Source: Arthrobacter gandavensis (GTDB taxonomy: Bacteria > Actinomycetota > Actinomycetes > Actinomycetales > Micrococcaceae). Taken from it: DNA of 64,000 nucleotides. Positions 16,768-24,604 of this stretch are shown here, in pieces. Numbering within the stretch: position 1 is the stretch's first letter; each line of letters begins with the position of its first letter. The stretch is from positions 310,001 through 374,000 of the forward strand of contig NZ_VTFU01000003.1 of assembly GCF_009192735.1 (NCBI RefSeq). Reading direction: 5' to 3'. The notes beneath the pieces are model-generated. The model was not told where the DNA came from, did no database searches, and saw only the letters and a program-made list of their open reading frames with translations. The position numbers and the translations under genes are program-made.

Positions 16768-17883
16768 GTGCCCAAACCCCGTTCCGTACGCACCCTTGCC
16801 CTGATGGCCGCCGCCGCCCTGGCACTGTCTGCCTGCGGCTCCGACTATCCCCTGGGCGATGAGCAGCGCGAAGCGGCGGAGAACAGCACCTCCACGCTCT
16901 CCGGGATCCTGTCCGGCTCCGGCTCCAGCGCGCAGGGTCCGGCCATGGACGCGTGGATTGCCGGTTTTGGGGTACTGCATCCCAATGTCCAGCTGCAGTA
17001 CTCGCCCGACGGTTCCGGTGCCGGGCGCAGTGCCCTGCTGGCCGGGGCGGTGGACTTTGCCGGATCCGATGCCTACCTCCAGGACGAAGAGATCGCCGAA
17101 GCCAAGGAAGTGTGCGGTCCCGGCGGAGCCCTGGACATCCCCGCCTACATTTCGCCCATTGCCGTCGCCTTCAACCTCCCGGGCATCGACTCCCTTAACC
17201 TGGACGCAGCGGCAATAGCCGCGATTTTCCGGGGCGAGATCAAGACCTGGAATGATCCGGCCATCGCGGACCAGAACCCCGGAATCGAGCTTCCGGACAC
17301 CCCGGTCACAGCGGTCAGCCGTGCTGATGATTCCGGCACCACCGAGAACTTCACCGAGTACCTGCATGAAGCCGCTCCGGAGGCCTGGCCGGACAGCCCG
17401 TCGGGAACCTGGCCCGGCGGCCTGGCCGGTGAAAACGCCCAGGGCAACTCCGGCGTCGTCAGCACCGTGACCCGCACCGAGGGTGCCGTGACCTACGCCG
17501 ATGATTCAGTCATTGATGACTCCATGGGCACCGTGAATCTCCTGGTCGGCTCTGAATACGTGCCGATCAGCGCCGACGGCGCGGCCACCGCCGTCGAGCA
17601 GGCCAAGCGTGTCCCTGACCGGGCCCCGCATGACATTGCCCTGCACCTGGACCGCACCACGACAGCGCCCGGGGCCTACCCCCTGGTCCTTGTCTCGTAC
17701 CAGATCTTCTGCAGCGCCTATGAGGACCCGGAGACTGTCGAGCTGGTGAAAACGTTCGGTGAGTACGTGGTCAGCGATGAAGGGCAGGCAGCCTCGGAGG
17801 ATGCCGCAAAGAGCGCGCCCATTCCGGCGTCCCTGGCCGAGCAGGCCCGCGCCGCCATCGACAGCATCACCACGATGCCCTGA
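16768..17883 (+). CDS. pstS: PstS-like phosphate-binding lipoprotein
   Basis: 371 residues from GTG 16768 (GGAAGGA upstream). The lipoprotein signal TLALMAAAALALSAC ends at Cys-23. The mature part is the PBP-like-2 fold of phosphate ABC substrate-binding proteins: YSPDGSGAGRSALLAGAVDFAGSDA, then FRGEIKTWNDPAI, then AVSRADDSGTTENFTEYL. The SGAG, SDA and R..DSGTT segments are the phosphate ligands. pstC, pstA and pstB do not follow; the next gene is a 66-residue unknown. It may serve a transporter elsewhere or bind phosphate for sensing. The family call is firm. Confidence 0.88.
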   Translation: MPKPRSVRTLALMAAAALALSACGSDYPLGDEQREAAENSTSTLSGILSGSGSSAQGPAMDAWIAGFGVLHPNVQLQYSPDGSGAGRSALLAGAVDFAGSDAYLQDEEIAEAKEVCGPGGALDIPAYISPIAVAFNLPGIDSLNLDAAAIAAIFRGEIKTWNDPAIADQNPGIELPDTPVTAVSRADDSGTTENFTEYLHEAAPEAWPDSPSGTWPGGLAGENAQGNSGVVSTVTRTEGAVTYADDSVIDDSMGTVNLLVGSEYVPISADGAATAVEQAKRVPDRAPHDIALHLDRTTTAPGAYPLVLVSYQIFCSAYEDPETVELVKTFGEYVVSDEGQAASEDAAKSAPIPASLAEQARAAIDSITTMP

Positions 17884-17975
17884 CGGCAAGCTGCCGCAGT
17901 ACCTGCACAGTCCCCCTTGCGCGGCCCGGACAGCGGTGGCACCGTGGATCTACCGCAGATTTAAAAGGGGGCGTT

Positions 17976-18176
17976 ATGCAACCCATCCAGATTGAGCGCT
18001 GGTGGCCGTATCTCGACGGATCGGCCAAGACATGGTTACGGGAGAACCTCCGCGACGAGGGAATTCCGGGAAAGATCCAGGACCGCATCGCCGAAGCGGG
18101 CGGTCCGGTGATGGAACCCCTCCTCGAGGAACGGGATTGGGTTTTCATCGAAGGGCAGCCGCAGTTCGCTGAATAG
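17976..18176 (+). CDS. Small conserved-looking protein, function unknown
   Basis: 66 residues, preceded by AAAAGGGGGCG at good spacing. The sequence (MQPIQIERWWPYLDG...) has a compact, Trp-rich amphipathic character without membrane segments and normal codon bias. This supports a genuine small soluble protein. I recognise no domain. Confidence 0.55.
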   Translation: MQPIQIERWWPYLDGSAKTWLRENLRDEGIPGKIQDRIAEAGGPVMEPLLEERDWVFIEGQPQFAE

Positions 18177-18207
18177 TCCGTCCCTTCCCTTGAGGCAAGA
18201 TGGAGGG

Positions 18208-19476
18208 GTGAACAAGACCGAATCCGCACCCGCTCCGGCCACCAACAGCCCCGCCGACCGATCCTCCAGGGAGGCGGGCGGGAACGGAACCACCGGACGC
18301 CTGAAGCCGCGCGGCACCTTCGCGCATGGGCTGGCGGCATCTTCGGTGTGGGTGGCCCGGGGCCTGATTGTCCTGGCGGGCCTGGTGGTGCTGTGGTTCA
18401 CCATCCGGTCGCTGTGGTCGATCGCGCTTCCCGGCTTGCTGGCACTGCTCCTTTCCTCCATCCTTTGGCCGATCAACCGGGTGCTCCGCAAGGCGCTGCC
18501 CAAGGCCCTTGCCGCCTTAATTTCACTCGTGGGGCTGCTGGCCGCCATCGCTGCGGTTGCGATGCTCGTGGTGCCCTCCCTGTCATCAGGCTTCAAGGAA
18601 CTGGTGCGGATGGCCGGGCGAAACCTGGAGGACCTGACCGATTTTGTCGCGGGGCTGCCCTTCAGCGTCCAAGCGGTGGACTTCAACGAACTGCTCGACG
18701 CCGGTGTCAAGCAGCTGCGTGAGCACAGCAGCGACATTGTCTTCGGAATCACCGCCGGCCTGGGCACCGTCACGTCCATCACCGTGGTGTTCCTGCTGAC
18801 CCTGGTCTTCACCTTCTTCTGCCTCAAGGACGGGGACAAGTTCCTGCCCTGGGCCAGCCGCTGGACCAATAACCGGGCTTTCGTCCATGCTGTCCGGGTG
18901 TCCGAGGAGGCCTGGCAGACCCTTTCCGCCTACATCCTGGCCCAGGCAACCGTGGCGCTGGCCGACGCCGTCTTCATCGGCCTCGGCCTGCTGATTTTGG
19001 ACGTTCCCCTGGCGCCGGCCCTGATGGTCCTGATCTTCTTCGCCAGCTTCATACCCATCGTGGGGGCAGTGGGAACCGGGATCCTGGCCACTCTGGTGAC
19101 GCTGATTGCCCACGGTTGGGTGACCGCCCTCGTCGTCCTGGGCATCGTGCTTGTGGTGCAGCAGCTCGAATCGAATATCCTGCAGCCCTTCCTGGTGGGC
19201 AAGACGCTGAAGCTTCACCCCGCCGTCGTGCTGGGCTCGGTGACCGTGGGCGGCACCCTGTTTGGGATTGTCGGTGCCTTCCTGGCGGTCCCGGCCACCG
19301 CCGTCGCCATTGTGGTGCTGCGCTACCTGCGCGACCAGTCCCTGACCCCGGCCAACGCCGCAGTGTCCGGGGAGGTCCCTGAAGCCGACGATGGGTTTGT
19401 GCCGCCGTCCGGAAACGACAGTGAGCTGCCGCAGCCGGTTCCCGCTACCGGCAATGCAGCTCCGGGGGCACCCTAA
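18208..19476 (+). CDS. AI-2E family transporter (PerM-like permease)
   Basis: About 422 residues from GTG 18208 (start uncertain; TTG 18190 is in frame). After a polar N-terminus there are about eight hydrophobic segments in the AI-2E/PerM order: a pair at about 55-100, one near 115, a long extracytoplasmic or amphipathic loop (about 140-195), then a cluster including FLLTLVFTFFCLKDGD, ILAQATVALADAVFIGLGLL and VVQQLESNILQPFLVGKTLKLHP. The last is the family signature. Members export varied small molecules or ions; substrate unknown. The C-terminus is a Pro/Gly-rich cytoplasmic tail. Confidence 0.87.
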   Translation: MNKTESAPAPATNSPADRSSREAGGNGTTGRLKPRGTFAHGLAASSVWVARGLIVLAGLVVLWFTIRSLWSIALPGLLALLLSSILWPINRVLRKALPKALAALISLVGLLAAIAAVAMLVVPSLSSGFKELVRMAGRNLEDLTDFVAGLPFSVQAVDFNELLDAGVKQLREHSSDIVFGITAGLGTVTSITVVFLLTLVFTFFCLKDGDKFLPWASRWTNNRAFVHAVRVSEEAWQTLSAYILAQATVALADAVFIGLGLLILDVPLAPALMVLIFFASFIPIVGAVGTGILATLVTLIAHGWVTALVVLGIVLVVQQLESNILQPFLVGKTLKLHPAVVLGSVTVGGTLFGIVGAFLAVPATAVAIVVLRYLRDQSLTPANAAVSGEVPEADDGFVPPSGNDSELPQPVPATGNAAPGAP

Positions 19477-19815
19477 CCAACAACCGGTCCGGGTGCAGCT
19501 AGTCCGGAAAGGCGTAAGTCGGCTCAAATTTGGTGGACGCTGCCACGCGGTGGACCCGGACCCCGCAAAAAGGGTCATGGACTTCTACCACCAGCCGGTT
19601 GCTGGCCGGGTGCGGATGATAAATACAGGTGCAGGAGAACTGCACGCCGGAACCGCCTTTCGGAGGATGCCGGCTGCGCCTGCCGCGGCACCGCCAAGCC
19701 ACCGCAGCGGAGCGGAACGCCGGCAAGGGTTGCCTTTTGTGCACGCACAATTTTTCCAAAGAACCCGGGCGGAGCGAAAAAACGGCCGCCGGGGGAGTAG
19801 CAGGGCAAAAACAAC
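19477..19815. other. Intergenic stretch without a supported gene
   Basis: Short ORFs exist on both strands (for example minus-strand 19499-19837, ending in a plausible-looking EVHDPFCGVRVHRV segment), but none has a start with a ribosome-binding site or actinobacterial codon bias over its length. It may hold a decayed gene fragment. I see no tRNA or repeat. Confidence 0.4.
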
Positions 19816-19852
19816 GGGGCGCCTCCGGTGGTCTCACTTCCGGAAGCGCCCC
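19816..19852 (-). terminator. Rho-independent terminator of the GAF-ANTAR gene
   Basis: GGGGCGCCTCCGG (19816-19828) pairs with CCGGAAGCGCCCC (19840-19852) with one mismatch and an 11-nt loop. On the minus strand it is followed by GTTGTTTTTG. It lies about 70 bp beyond the stop of the ANTAR gene. Confidence 0.8.
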
Positions 19853-19920
19853 TCGCGTTGCCCTATTAGTATTACCAATTGACCTGAGAGGATGCTGGCA
19901 GTCAGCACACCTGCCGGAGC

Positions 19921-20652
19921 CTAGTCGCTGAAGTGGGTCCTGACCTTGGATGCGGTGACGGATTCGACGACGCGTTCCGCCAGGCTGCGGAGCTTGATGT
20001 TTTGGTTGCCTGAGGCACGGCGGAGGATGGAAAAGGCCTGCTCCTGGGTGCAGTGGTTCTGGCCCGCAACAATCCCCACGGCAATATCGATGGCGGTCCG
20101 GGACTGCATGGCGGACCTGAGATCTTCATTTGTCTGCCGGTAGCCGGCAATCTGAACAGCTACGCGGAGTGTGGCTGAGGCCTCGGCGGCATAGTCAAGG
20201 ACGCGGCGCACCATATCCTCGTCAAACGCATCGGGTTCCTTGGCGTACAGGTCCAGGGCGGCCCCGCCGTCGTTGCCAATGATCAGGGGGACGGCCAGTA
20301 CAGAGTAGTAGCCCCGGTCCTGAATGGCATCGAAATACTCCGGCCAGCGCGGGTCGGTGCGGGAGTCGGCCACGAGCGTGACGTCGCCCGTCATCGCCGT
20401 ATGCAGGCAGGGACCCGCGCCGTAGCCATACTGGACTTCGTCCAGCTCCTTGGCCTCGGCACTGCTGCTGGCCACGGTGGCGCCGCGCTTCCCGTGCTTG
20501 AGGGTAATGCCGCACAGAAGCTCGGCCGTGTCGCTGAAGACCTCCGCTGCGTGTCCGGCAAATGCTTCCAGGAACACTTCCATGCTCTCGGTGTCGAGGA
20601 TGATCTGCTGAAGCTGCGCAGCCACTGAGGTCCCGCTGAGGATTGCCGTCAT
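19921..20652 (-). CDS. GAF and ANTAR domain RNA-binding antiterminator-type regulator
   Basis: 243 residues. An N-terminal GAF domain (about 15-165; YGAGPCLHTAMTGDVTLVADSRTDPRWPEY is the typical core) senses a ligand. The C-terminal ANTAR domain (about 175-235) has the diagnostic helices: LRSAMQSRTAIDIAVGIVAGQNHCTQEQAFSILRRASGNQNIKLRSLAE (quoted in parts: AIDIAVGIVAGQ, EQAFSILRRAS, LAERVV). ANTAR proteins bind paired RNA hairpins and prevent termination. There is no Shine-Dalgarno sequence before ATG 20652; a TACACT box only a few bases upstream suggests a near-leaderless transcript. The RNA target is unknown. Confidence 0.88.
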   Translation of the reverse strand: MTAILSGTSVAAQLQQIILDTESMEVFLEAFAGHAAEVFSDTAELLCGITLKHGKRGATVASSSAEAKELDEVQYGYGAGPCLHTAMTGDVTLVADSRTDPRWPEYFDAIQDRGYYSVLAVPLIIGNDGGAALDLYAKEPDAFDEDMVRRVLDYAAEASATLRVAVQIAGYRQTNEDLRSAMQSRTAIDIAVGIVAGQNHCTQEQAFSILRRASGNQNIKLRSLAERVVESVTASKVRTHFSD

Positions 20653-20771
20653 TAACCGAGTGTAGGCGTCTATTGAACGCCGGAACCGGGTGGACGGCTG
20701 TCAATGTTCTGCTGCCGCCAACCTTTGGGCGGACAGGCCGGGAGGCCGGGTCCGCGGGGGGGCATGGCTGC

Positions 20772-20808
20772 GGCCGGTTCCGCACCCCGGGAGGGTGCGG
20801 AACCGGCC
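20772..20808. terminator. Strong perfect hairpin between the SpaB_C-like and ANTAR genes
   Basis: A 16-bp perfect stem (20772-20787 with 20793-20808, core GGTTCCGCACCC) closes a 5-nt loop. It is placed 60 bp past the stop of the SpaB_C-type gene and about 120 bp upstream of the ANTAR gene. No U-run follows, so it may be a terminator of the GC-rich actinobacterial kind, or an RNA structure upstream of the ANTAR gene. Confidence 0.6.
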
Positions 20809-20869
20809 GGTGCTGCTAAGGAGCCATCTTCAGGAAATCCGCTTCCCGTTCCTTGCTCCATGCCCGCGC

Positions 20870-21769
20870 CTACAATCCCAATCCAGCCTCGTCGCGGACC
20901 GAGATGCCAAGCCGGTTCAGCATCAGACGGCTTTGGTAAACGGTCAGTTGCTGGGCGCTGCGGCTGGCCCGCACCTTATCCGCCCGGTACAGGTAGGTGT
21001 CGACGGCGCGGGACCAGCGCTTGCGCCAGTTGTCCACGGCCGGCTCCGATGCGGTGGCGGCCATGAGGCGGTGCGCGGGAAGGATGCGCGGCGCCAGCTG
21101 CGATGTCAGCGCATTGCGCATGTGAGCTGCCTGGGGCCCCGATGCGGCAGTGCAGCTGCGGAGATGACTGTCCCAGTAGTAGTCCCAGGAAATCGCCCGG
21201 CGGTCCGCCCATACCGGCGACCTTGGGCCCCGCATCATGGCGTAGCTCGCATCGAAGAGGAGCAGCGCCGCCAGGGAAGAGCGGCTGTTTACCTTGGGAA
21301 AGCGTGAGGTCGCCCAAGCCGCAAGATCGGAGGAGAGCTCAAAGACTTCCTCTGCCAGGGCAAGGCCGTCCGCTCCGCCGTACTTGGCCAGGTCCGATTC
21401 AGCCCTGGCGGATACCGGCCCGTAATCCCACCGGCTCGGAATGGGTTCTTCCCGGTACTCGGATGTCTGCAGCTCTCCCAGACGGGGAACCGCCTGGTCC
21501 ACCAGGGCACGCATCAGGGATTCCAAACGGTCCAGGACCCGGGGCGAACCCAGGATGCGGACCTGGCTGAAAGGATGCACCGGGTCCATGCAGCGGGTAT
21601 GGAACCATCGCTGCGCGCCCCAAGAGCGGGCCTGGGCTGCCAGCGGAGTTACGACATCTCCGATGACGCCATCACAAACGTCCTTTTCAGCCGGCTGGAT
21701 GGTCAATGACCACCACTCGGTTCCCGTGGTCAGCGGCTTGGTGGGGTGTGCTGCAGCTAACTGGCTCAT
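20870..21769 (-). CDS. Free-standing thiopeptide-type bacteriocin biosynthesis protein (SpaB_C / Lant_dehydr_C-like)
   Basis: 299 residues from ATG 21769, preceded by GGGAGGGG. It shows the whole SpaB_C pattern: EWWSLTIQP opening, RWFHTRCMDPVHPFSQVRI (the WFxxRYxDPxxHLRLR block), ESDLAKYGGADGLALAEEVFELSS (the E..RYGGxxgm.laE..F..DS block) and a C-terminal LMLNRLGISVRDEAGL (the HMxxNRLGL..xxE block). In lanthipeptide dehydratases this domain catalyses glutamate elimination; in thiopeptides it forms the pyridine ring. Here no LanB N-terminal dehydratase, cyclase, YcaO or RiPP exporter is adjacent. The HLRLR part is degenerate (HPFSQVRI), so its chemistry may differ. Confidence 0.82.
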   Translation of the reverse strand: MSQLAAAHPTKPLTTGTEWWSLTIQPAEKDVCDGVIGDVVTPLAAQARSWGAQRWFHTRCMDPVHPFSQVRILGSPRVLDRLESLMRALVDQAVPRLGELQTSEYREEPIPSRWDYGPVSARAESDLAKYGGADGLALAEEVFELSSDLAAWATSRFPKVNSRSSLAALLLFDASYAMMRGPRSPVWADRRAISWDYYWDSHLRSCTAASGPQAAHMRNALTSQLAPRILPAHRLMAATASEPAVDNWRKRWSRAVDTYLYRADKVRASRSAQQLTVYQSRLMLNRLGISVRDEAGLGL

Positions 21770-22090
21770 TGAGAGGCCCCTCCCGTTGGTGAGTTGCCGA
21801 CCTGTGACATTCGGCAACGAAGAATGAAAACCGAAGTGCTGTGCTGCCATCGAGGCCGCGTGCCGGCGGACCGGAATCCGTCGTGGCGGACCTGCGAAGA
21901 CTGATTGTTGGGGGGATATTCCATGTTTTGGCGGCTTCGCAGCGTGGGTTTGCCACCCGGCGACAGTTGGGTGAACCCGCACTCTGCCGCCATGAGATGG
22001 AGACTTCAAAAGGTGCGCGGTGCCTGGGTTTACTCTTTCGGCGTCTGGTGATGCCGTCAGGCTCATATACTTCCAGCAGACACGCCGTGA
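21770..22090. other. AT-richer spacer upstream of the SpaB_C-like gene
   Basis: Codon-position bias is lost here. A minus-strand ORF (21766-21924, 52 codons, no Shine-Dalgarno) ends with an ATGA overlap on the SpaB_C start. The SpaB_C frame itself stays open to an ATG at 22066. Neither extension looks protein-like. Best read as an untranslated leader or promoter region with uncertain small ORFs. Confidence 0.4.
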
Positions 22091-22264
22091 TTACCAGAGG
22101 TTCAGGTAAAACCCCTCGGAATCCGAGTTACTAGTTGCAACTGCAGGAATATCAGGTATTGGTGGAGTGTAATGCTCAGTCTGGTCAGAGGGGGATCCTT
22201 GCCCAGGCAAGTAATTTCTCAACATCTTCGGCTGCACTCTGGCGGAGCGGGCGAAACTGAACAT
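22091..22264 (-). CDS. Candidate small peptide ORF (possible RiPP precursor, speculative)
   Basis: A 57-codon ORF (or 44 codons from ATG 22225) upstream of, and in the same direction as, the SpaB_C-like gene. The N-terminus is basic (MFSFARSARVQPK), the middle is Pro/Thr-rich (EHYTPPIPDIP), and it ends SNSDSEGFYLNLW. Length and a distinct hydrophobic tail would fit a leader-core precursor. Against it: no Shine-Dalgarno sequence, many codons unusual for this genome (TTG, AGA, ATA, TTT), no cysteine, and a 320-bp gap to the enzyme gene. Treat as a hypothesis. Confidence 0.2.
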   Translation of the reverse strand: MFSFARSARVQPKMLRNYLPGQGSPSDQTEHYTPPIPDIPAVATSNSDSEGFYLNLW

Positions 22265-22368
22265 AGAGTCTAATTCGTTGCCGACGGCGACAATCCATGA
22301 CCCTGGCGGAGCAAACCAGCCCGGGCAGCACCTGTCCCAATGACCGGACCCTCAGCGGGGAAGGGCAA

Positions 22369-22893
22369 ATGACAGACCACCTGACAGACCAAATGACAGA
22401 TCACCAATGGCCCGCCGACGTTGCGGAGCGGCTCCGTGAATTTCTATCGGAGGCCTTCCCCGGCATTCACTTCCAAGTCGTCCCGCTGGTTGCCTACAAC
22501 ATCGCCACCATTGATGTGGCGTGGACCGATGGGCCGTGCCTGCACGAGGTGGATCTTCTGGCCCTGGAGTTTGTCCTGCGGATCCATCTGGATGCCTGGG
22601 GCTCCGACGCCCACTCAAGGATTGACCGTGTGTCCAATCGGCGGACCATGAGTCCAGTGGTGGAGGGGATGCTGCTGGAGGCGCTGGCCGCAGACATGGC
22701 ACGGGACGTGCGTGAACTGGACCTGGACCAGGTCTATCTGTTGCCTCCGATCCTGGCGGCCTCGCGCTACCGTCCCGAAAAGGGCACCGTGTCCGAGTTC
22801 CTCGACCTGCTGTTCGAATCAACCAGCTTCAATATGGTGAGCCCGGCCGAAAAGCCCTCCACCTATCCCTGCACCTGCGCACTCTGCGCGTAG
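22369..22893 (+). CDS. LPD29-like domain protein with Cys/Thr-rich C-terminal tail
   Basis: 174 residues from ATG 22369 (GGGGAAGGG upstream; in-frame ATGs exist at 22297 and in the next few codons). LREFLSEAFPGIHFQVV followed by IATIDVAWTDGP resembles the LPD29 pattern (FPGxxFSV...VsWTDGP) found in large polyvalent and mobile-element proteins. The middle is acidic and helical. The last residues are EKPSTYPCTCALCA, a compact CxCxxC tail preceded by Ser/Thr. No function is established. It is divergent from the SpaB_C-like gene across a 599-bp spacer, so a link between the two is possible but unproved. Confidence 0.65.
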   Translation: MTDHLTDQMTDHQWPADVAERLREFLSEAFPGIHFQVVPLVAYNIATIDVAWTDGPCLHEVDLLALEFVLRIHLDAWGSDAHSRIDRVSNRRTMSPVVEGMLLEALAADMARDVRELDLDQVYLLPPILAASRYRPEKGTVSEFLDLLFESTSFNMVSPAEKPSTYPCTCALCA

Positions 22894-22925
22894 GCAGGGG
22901 CCGGGTCAGGGAGGCAGTTCAATCC

Positions 22926-23402
22926 TCAGCGCAGGTGCGGTTTCGTGCCGGCTGTCCCTCGGTGGCCCCGCCCGCGGAATTTGCGGCAGCTGTAGACGAT
23001 CAGGCTCAGGGCAATCAGGCCCGAGATGATCAGGCCGGTTCCGGTGCCCCAGCCGCCGGGCAGCCACCACTTGTCACTGTACGGCCACCATCCCGGAGCC
23101 CTGGCCCATACTCCCCAGACAACTCCAACCGCCATGATGGACAGTGCGCTGAAGACGCTGGCGCTGATGCGCGGCCAGGTCTGCACTCCTTTTTCCGCTG
23201 TTTCGAAGGCTTTTGCCTTCACGGGCCGCAGGAAGCGGCTGGCCCACCGGTAGCGGAGCGAAAGCACGGCCAGCCCGGCAACGAGGGCCAGCAGGCCGGG
23301 TCCGGGAAGGATAAGGGCTGCCAGCCCAAGGACTATCAGCGTCCACCCAACAACCTCGATGCCGGTTCGCTTCAGCCATGGAGGGACCGGTGGACTGTTC
23401 AT
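22926..23402 (-). CDS. PGPGW-type (TIGR02611-like) membrane protein
   Basis: 158 residues. WLKRTGIEVVGWTLIVLGLAALILPGPGLLALVAGLAVLS contains the LPGPG..L.l..GL.iL signature of PGPGW transmembrane proteins (quoted in overlapping parts GWTLIVLGL and LILPGPGLLALVAGLAVLS). Further hydrophobic segments lie at about 80-100 and 120-140, and the tail is basic. The function of the family is unknown. Leftward, separated by about 90 bp from the upstream membrane-protein gene. Confidence 0.8.
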   Translation of the reverse strand: MNSPPVPPWLKRTGIEVVGWTLIVLGLAALILPGPGLLALVAGLAVLSLRYRWASRFLRPVKAKAFETAEKGVQTWPRISASVFSALSIMAVGVVWGVWARAPGWWPYSDKWWLPGGWGTGTGLIISGLIALSLIVYSCRKFRGRGHRGTAGTKPHLR

Positions 23403-23492
23403 GCCGTACCGTCGGACAGTCCGGCCGGGGACAGCACCGGACGGACGGCGGCTGCGGGCGTTCCGGGATTTTCAGGAAGGGGGAGCATCAAG

Positions 23493-24140
23493 TCAGGTGC
23501 CCAGTCCGGCCTTATCGACGCGGCGGTGGAAGCGCATGCCTGCGAGACCGCCCAGTATGGCGCCACCCAACGCGACCAGTGCTGCAATCACAGCTGAAAG
23601 GATGGCGGCCGCCGTGTTGTCCCCGGAGAGCTGCGGATAGGTGTTGAGCTGGGCGTTGATATCCAGCTGGCTTCCGGCAATGGCGCCGATGACGGCCAGG
23701 ATGACGGCAATGATGATCCCCCATGCCCACACGGCTATACCCTGTTTAACGCCATTGAAGCGGGCCATCCGTCCGGCGACGTAACCGCCGCAGAAATAGG
23801 CAATGAAGAGGATCACCATCAGGATGATGGCACCGGTGATGCCCGCTCCCTCCGGATTGGCCGTAGCCTCGCCCGCCACGTCGACGTTGTTGGCGATCAG
23901 GGCCGCACCGAAAGCCGTGGCAACCGCGCTCAGGAGGACAGTGGTGCCAGCGGCGGCCAGCCAGCCGAAAAAGGCCGAACCGATCTTGACCCCGCCAAAC
24001 TGTTCCTTTTCCCGCCCCACAATCTGCTCACGGCTTTCCGCTCCGCCGCCGGTTCGGTCTGCTCTCGGTTCGGGTTGGCCGGCCATGCCCCGGTGGGGTT
24101 TGCGTGCCGGCTGTCCCGCCGCTCCTGCACTGGTGCTCAT
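23493..24140 (-). CDS. Conserved membrane protein of unknown function
   Basis: 215 residues. A polar Arg/Gly-rich cytoplasmic N-terminus (about 1-45) ends in REKEQFGGVKIGSAFFGWLAA, a motif seen in actinobacterial membrane proteins related to the TIGR04086/YrzE type. Four hydrophobic segments follow (about 52-85, 100-125, 135-155, 180-205), and the C-terminus is HRRVDKAGLGT. AAGGAGA precedes ATG 24140. No enzymatic motif is visible. Confidence 0.75.
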   Translation of the reverse strand: MSTSAGAAGQPARKPHRGMAGQPEPRADRTGGGAESREQIVGREKEQFGGVKIGSAFFGWLAAAGTTVLLSAVATAFGAALIANNVDVAGEATANPEGAGITGAIILMVILFIAYFCGGYVAGRMARFNGVKQGIAVWAWGIIIAVILAVIGAIAGSQLDINAQLNTYPQLSGDNTAAAILSAVIAALVALGGAILGGLAGMRFHRRVDKAGLGT

Positions 24141-24228
24141 TGGAGTCTCCTTGCGTCGCCTCCTCCAAGTGGTGGAGGACTGGACCCATAAAGACAGTGT
24201 ACTTAGCAGTTTTCCGAATTAGCTAGGC

Positions 24229-24465
24229 TTACGAGGAAGCCTCGGCGTCGGAGGCGGGACTGTCATCGTCAGTTTCCAGGGCCGGCTGCTCTTCGCGCTC
24301 TTCCCTCCGTTCCCCGGACTTCTCCTCCCCGGACTGTGCTTTTTCAGCCTTCGCCTCTTCGACCAGGCGTGCGGTCACCTCGTCGTTGAATTCATCCCGC
24401 GTTCCGGCCAGGTTGTTGGTTGTGGCGTCGGCTCCGGGATTGACGTTTCGGTCCTGGTTGCTCAT
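24229..24465 (-). CDS. Small acidic hydrophilic protein, unknown
   Basis: 78 residues from ATG 24465, preceded by AGGAG. The sequence is almost entirely Glu, Asp, Ser, Ala and Lys (EEAKAEKAQSGEEKSGERRE), with no hydrophobic core, so it is probably intrinsically disordered. Similar short charged proteins are common in Micrococcaceae and are often stress-associated, which is inference here. Confidence 0.6.
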   Translation of the reverse strand: MSNQDRNVNPGADATTNNLAGTRDEFNDEVTARLVEEAKAEKAQSGEEKSGERREEREEQPALETDDDSPASDAEASS

Positions 24466-24604
24466 GCGGTGCTCCTGTCCGTGGGTGGAACATGATGTGG
24501 GGAACCCCCGCGTTCGGGGTCTTCGATGTCCTCCACCCTTGCACACGCGAAGCGGGCGGTGCACGCGCATTCCGCGCTGCATGACCGCCGGTGCAAACAA
24601 ATTG

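Noticed and set aside
19499-19837. Minus-strand ORF with a plausible-looking C-terminus in the 19477-19815 spacer
   Set aside because: No start with ribosome-binding site, the N-terminal half is random, and it runs through the ANTAR terminator.
21766-21924. 52-codon minus-strand ORF ending in ATGA overlap with the SpaB_C start
   Set aside because: No Shine-Dalgarno sequence, poor codon bias, and the overlap can arise by chance; kept only as a note in the spacer entry.
20870-22066. Extending the SpaB_C protein to the upstream ATG at 22066
   Set aside because: The extra 99 residues are low in third-position GC and not protein-like, while ATG 21769 has a strong Shine-Dalgarno sequence.
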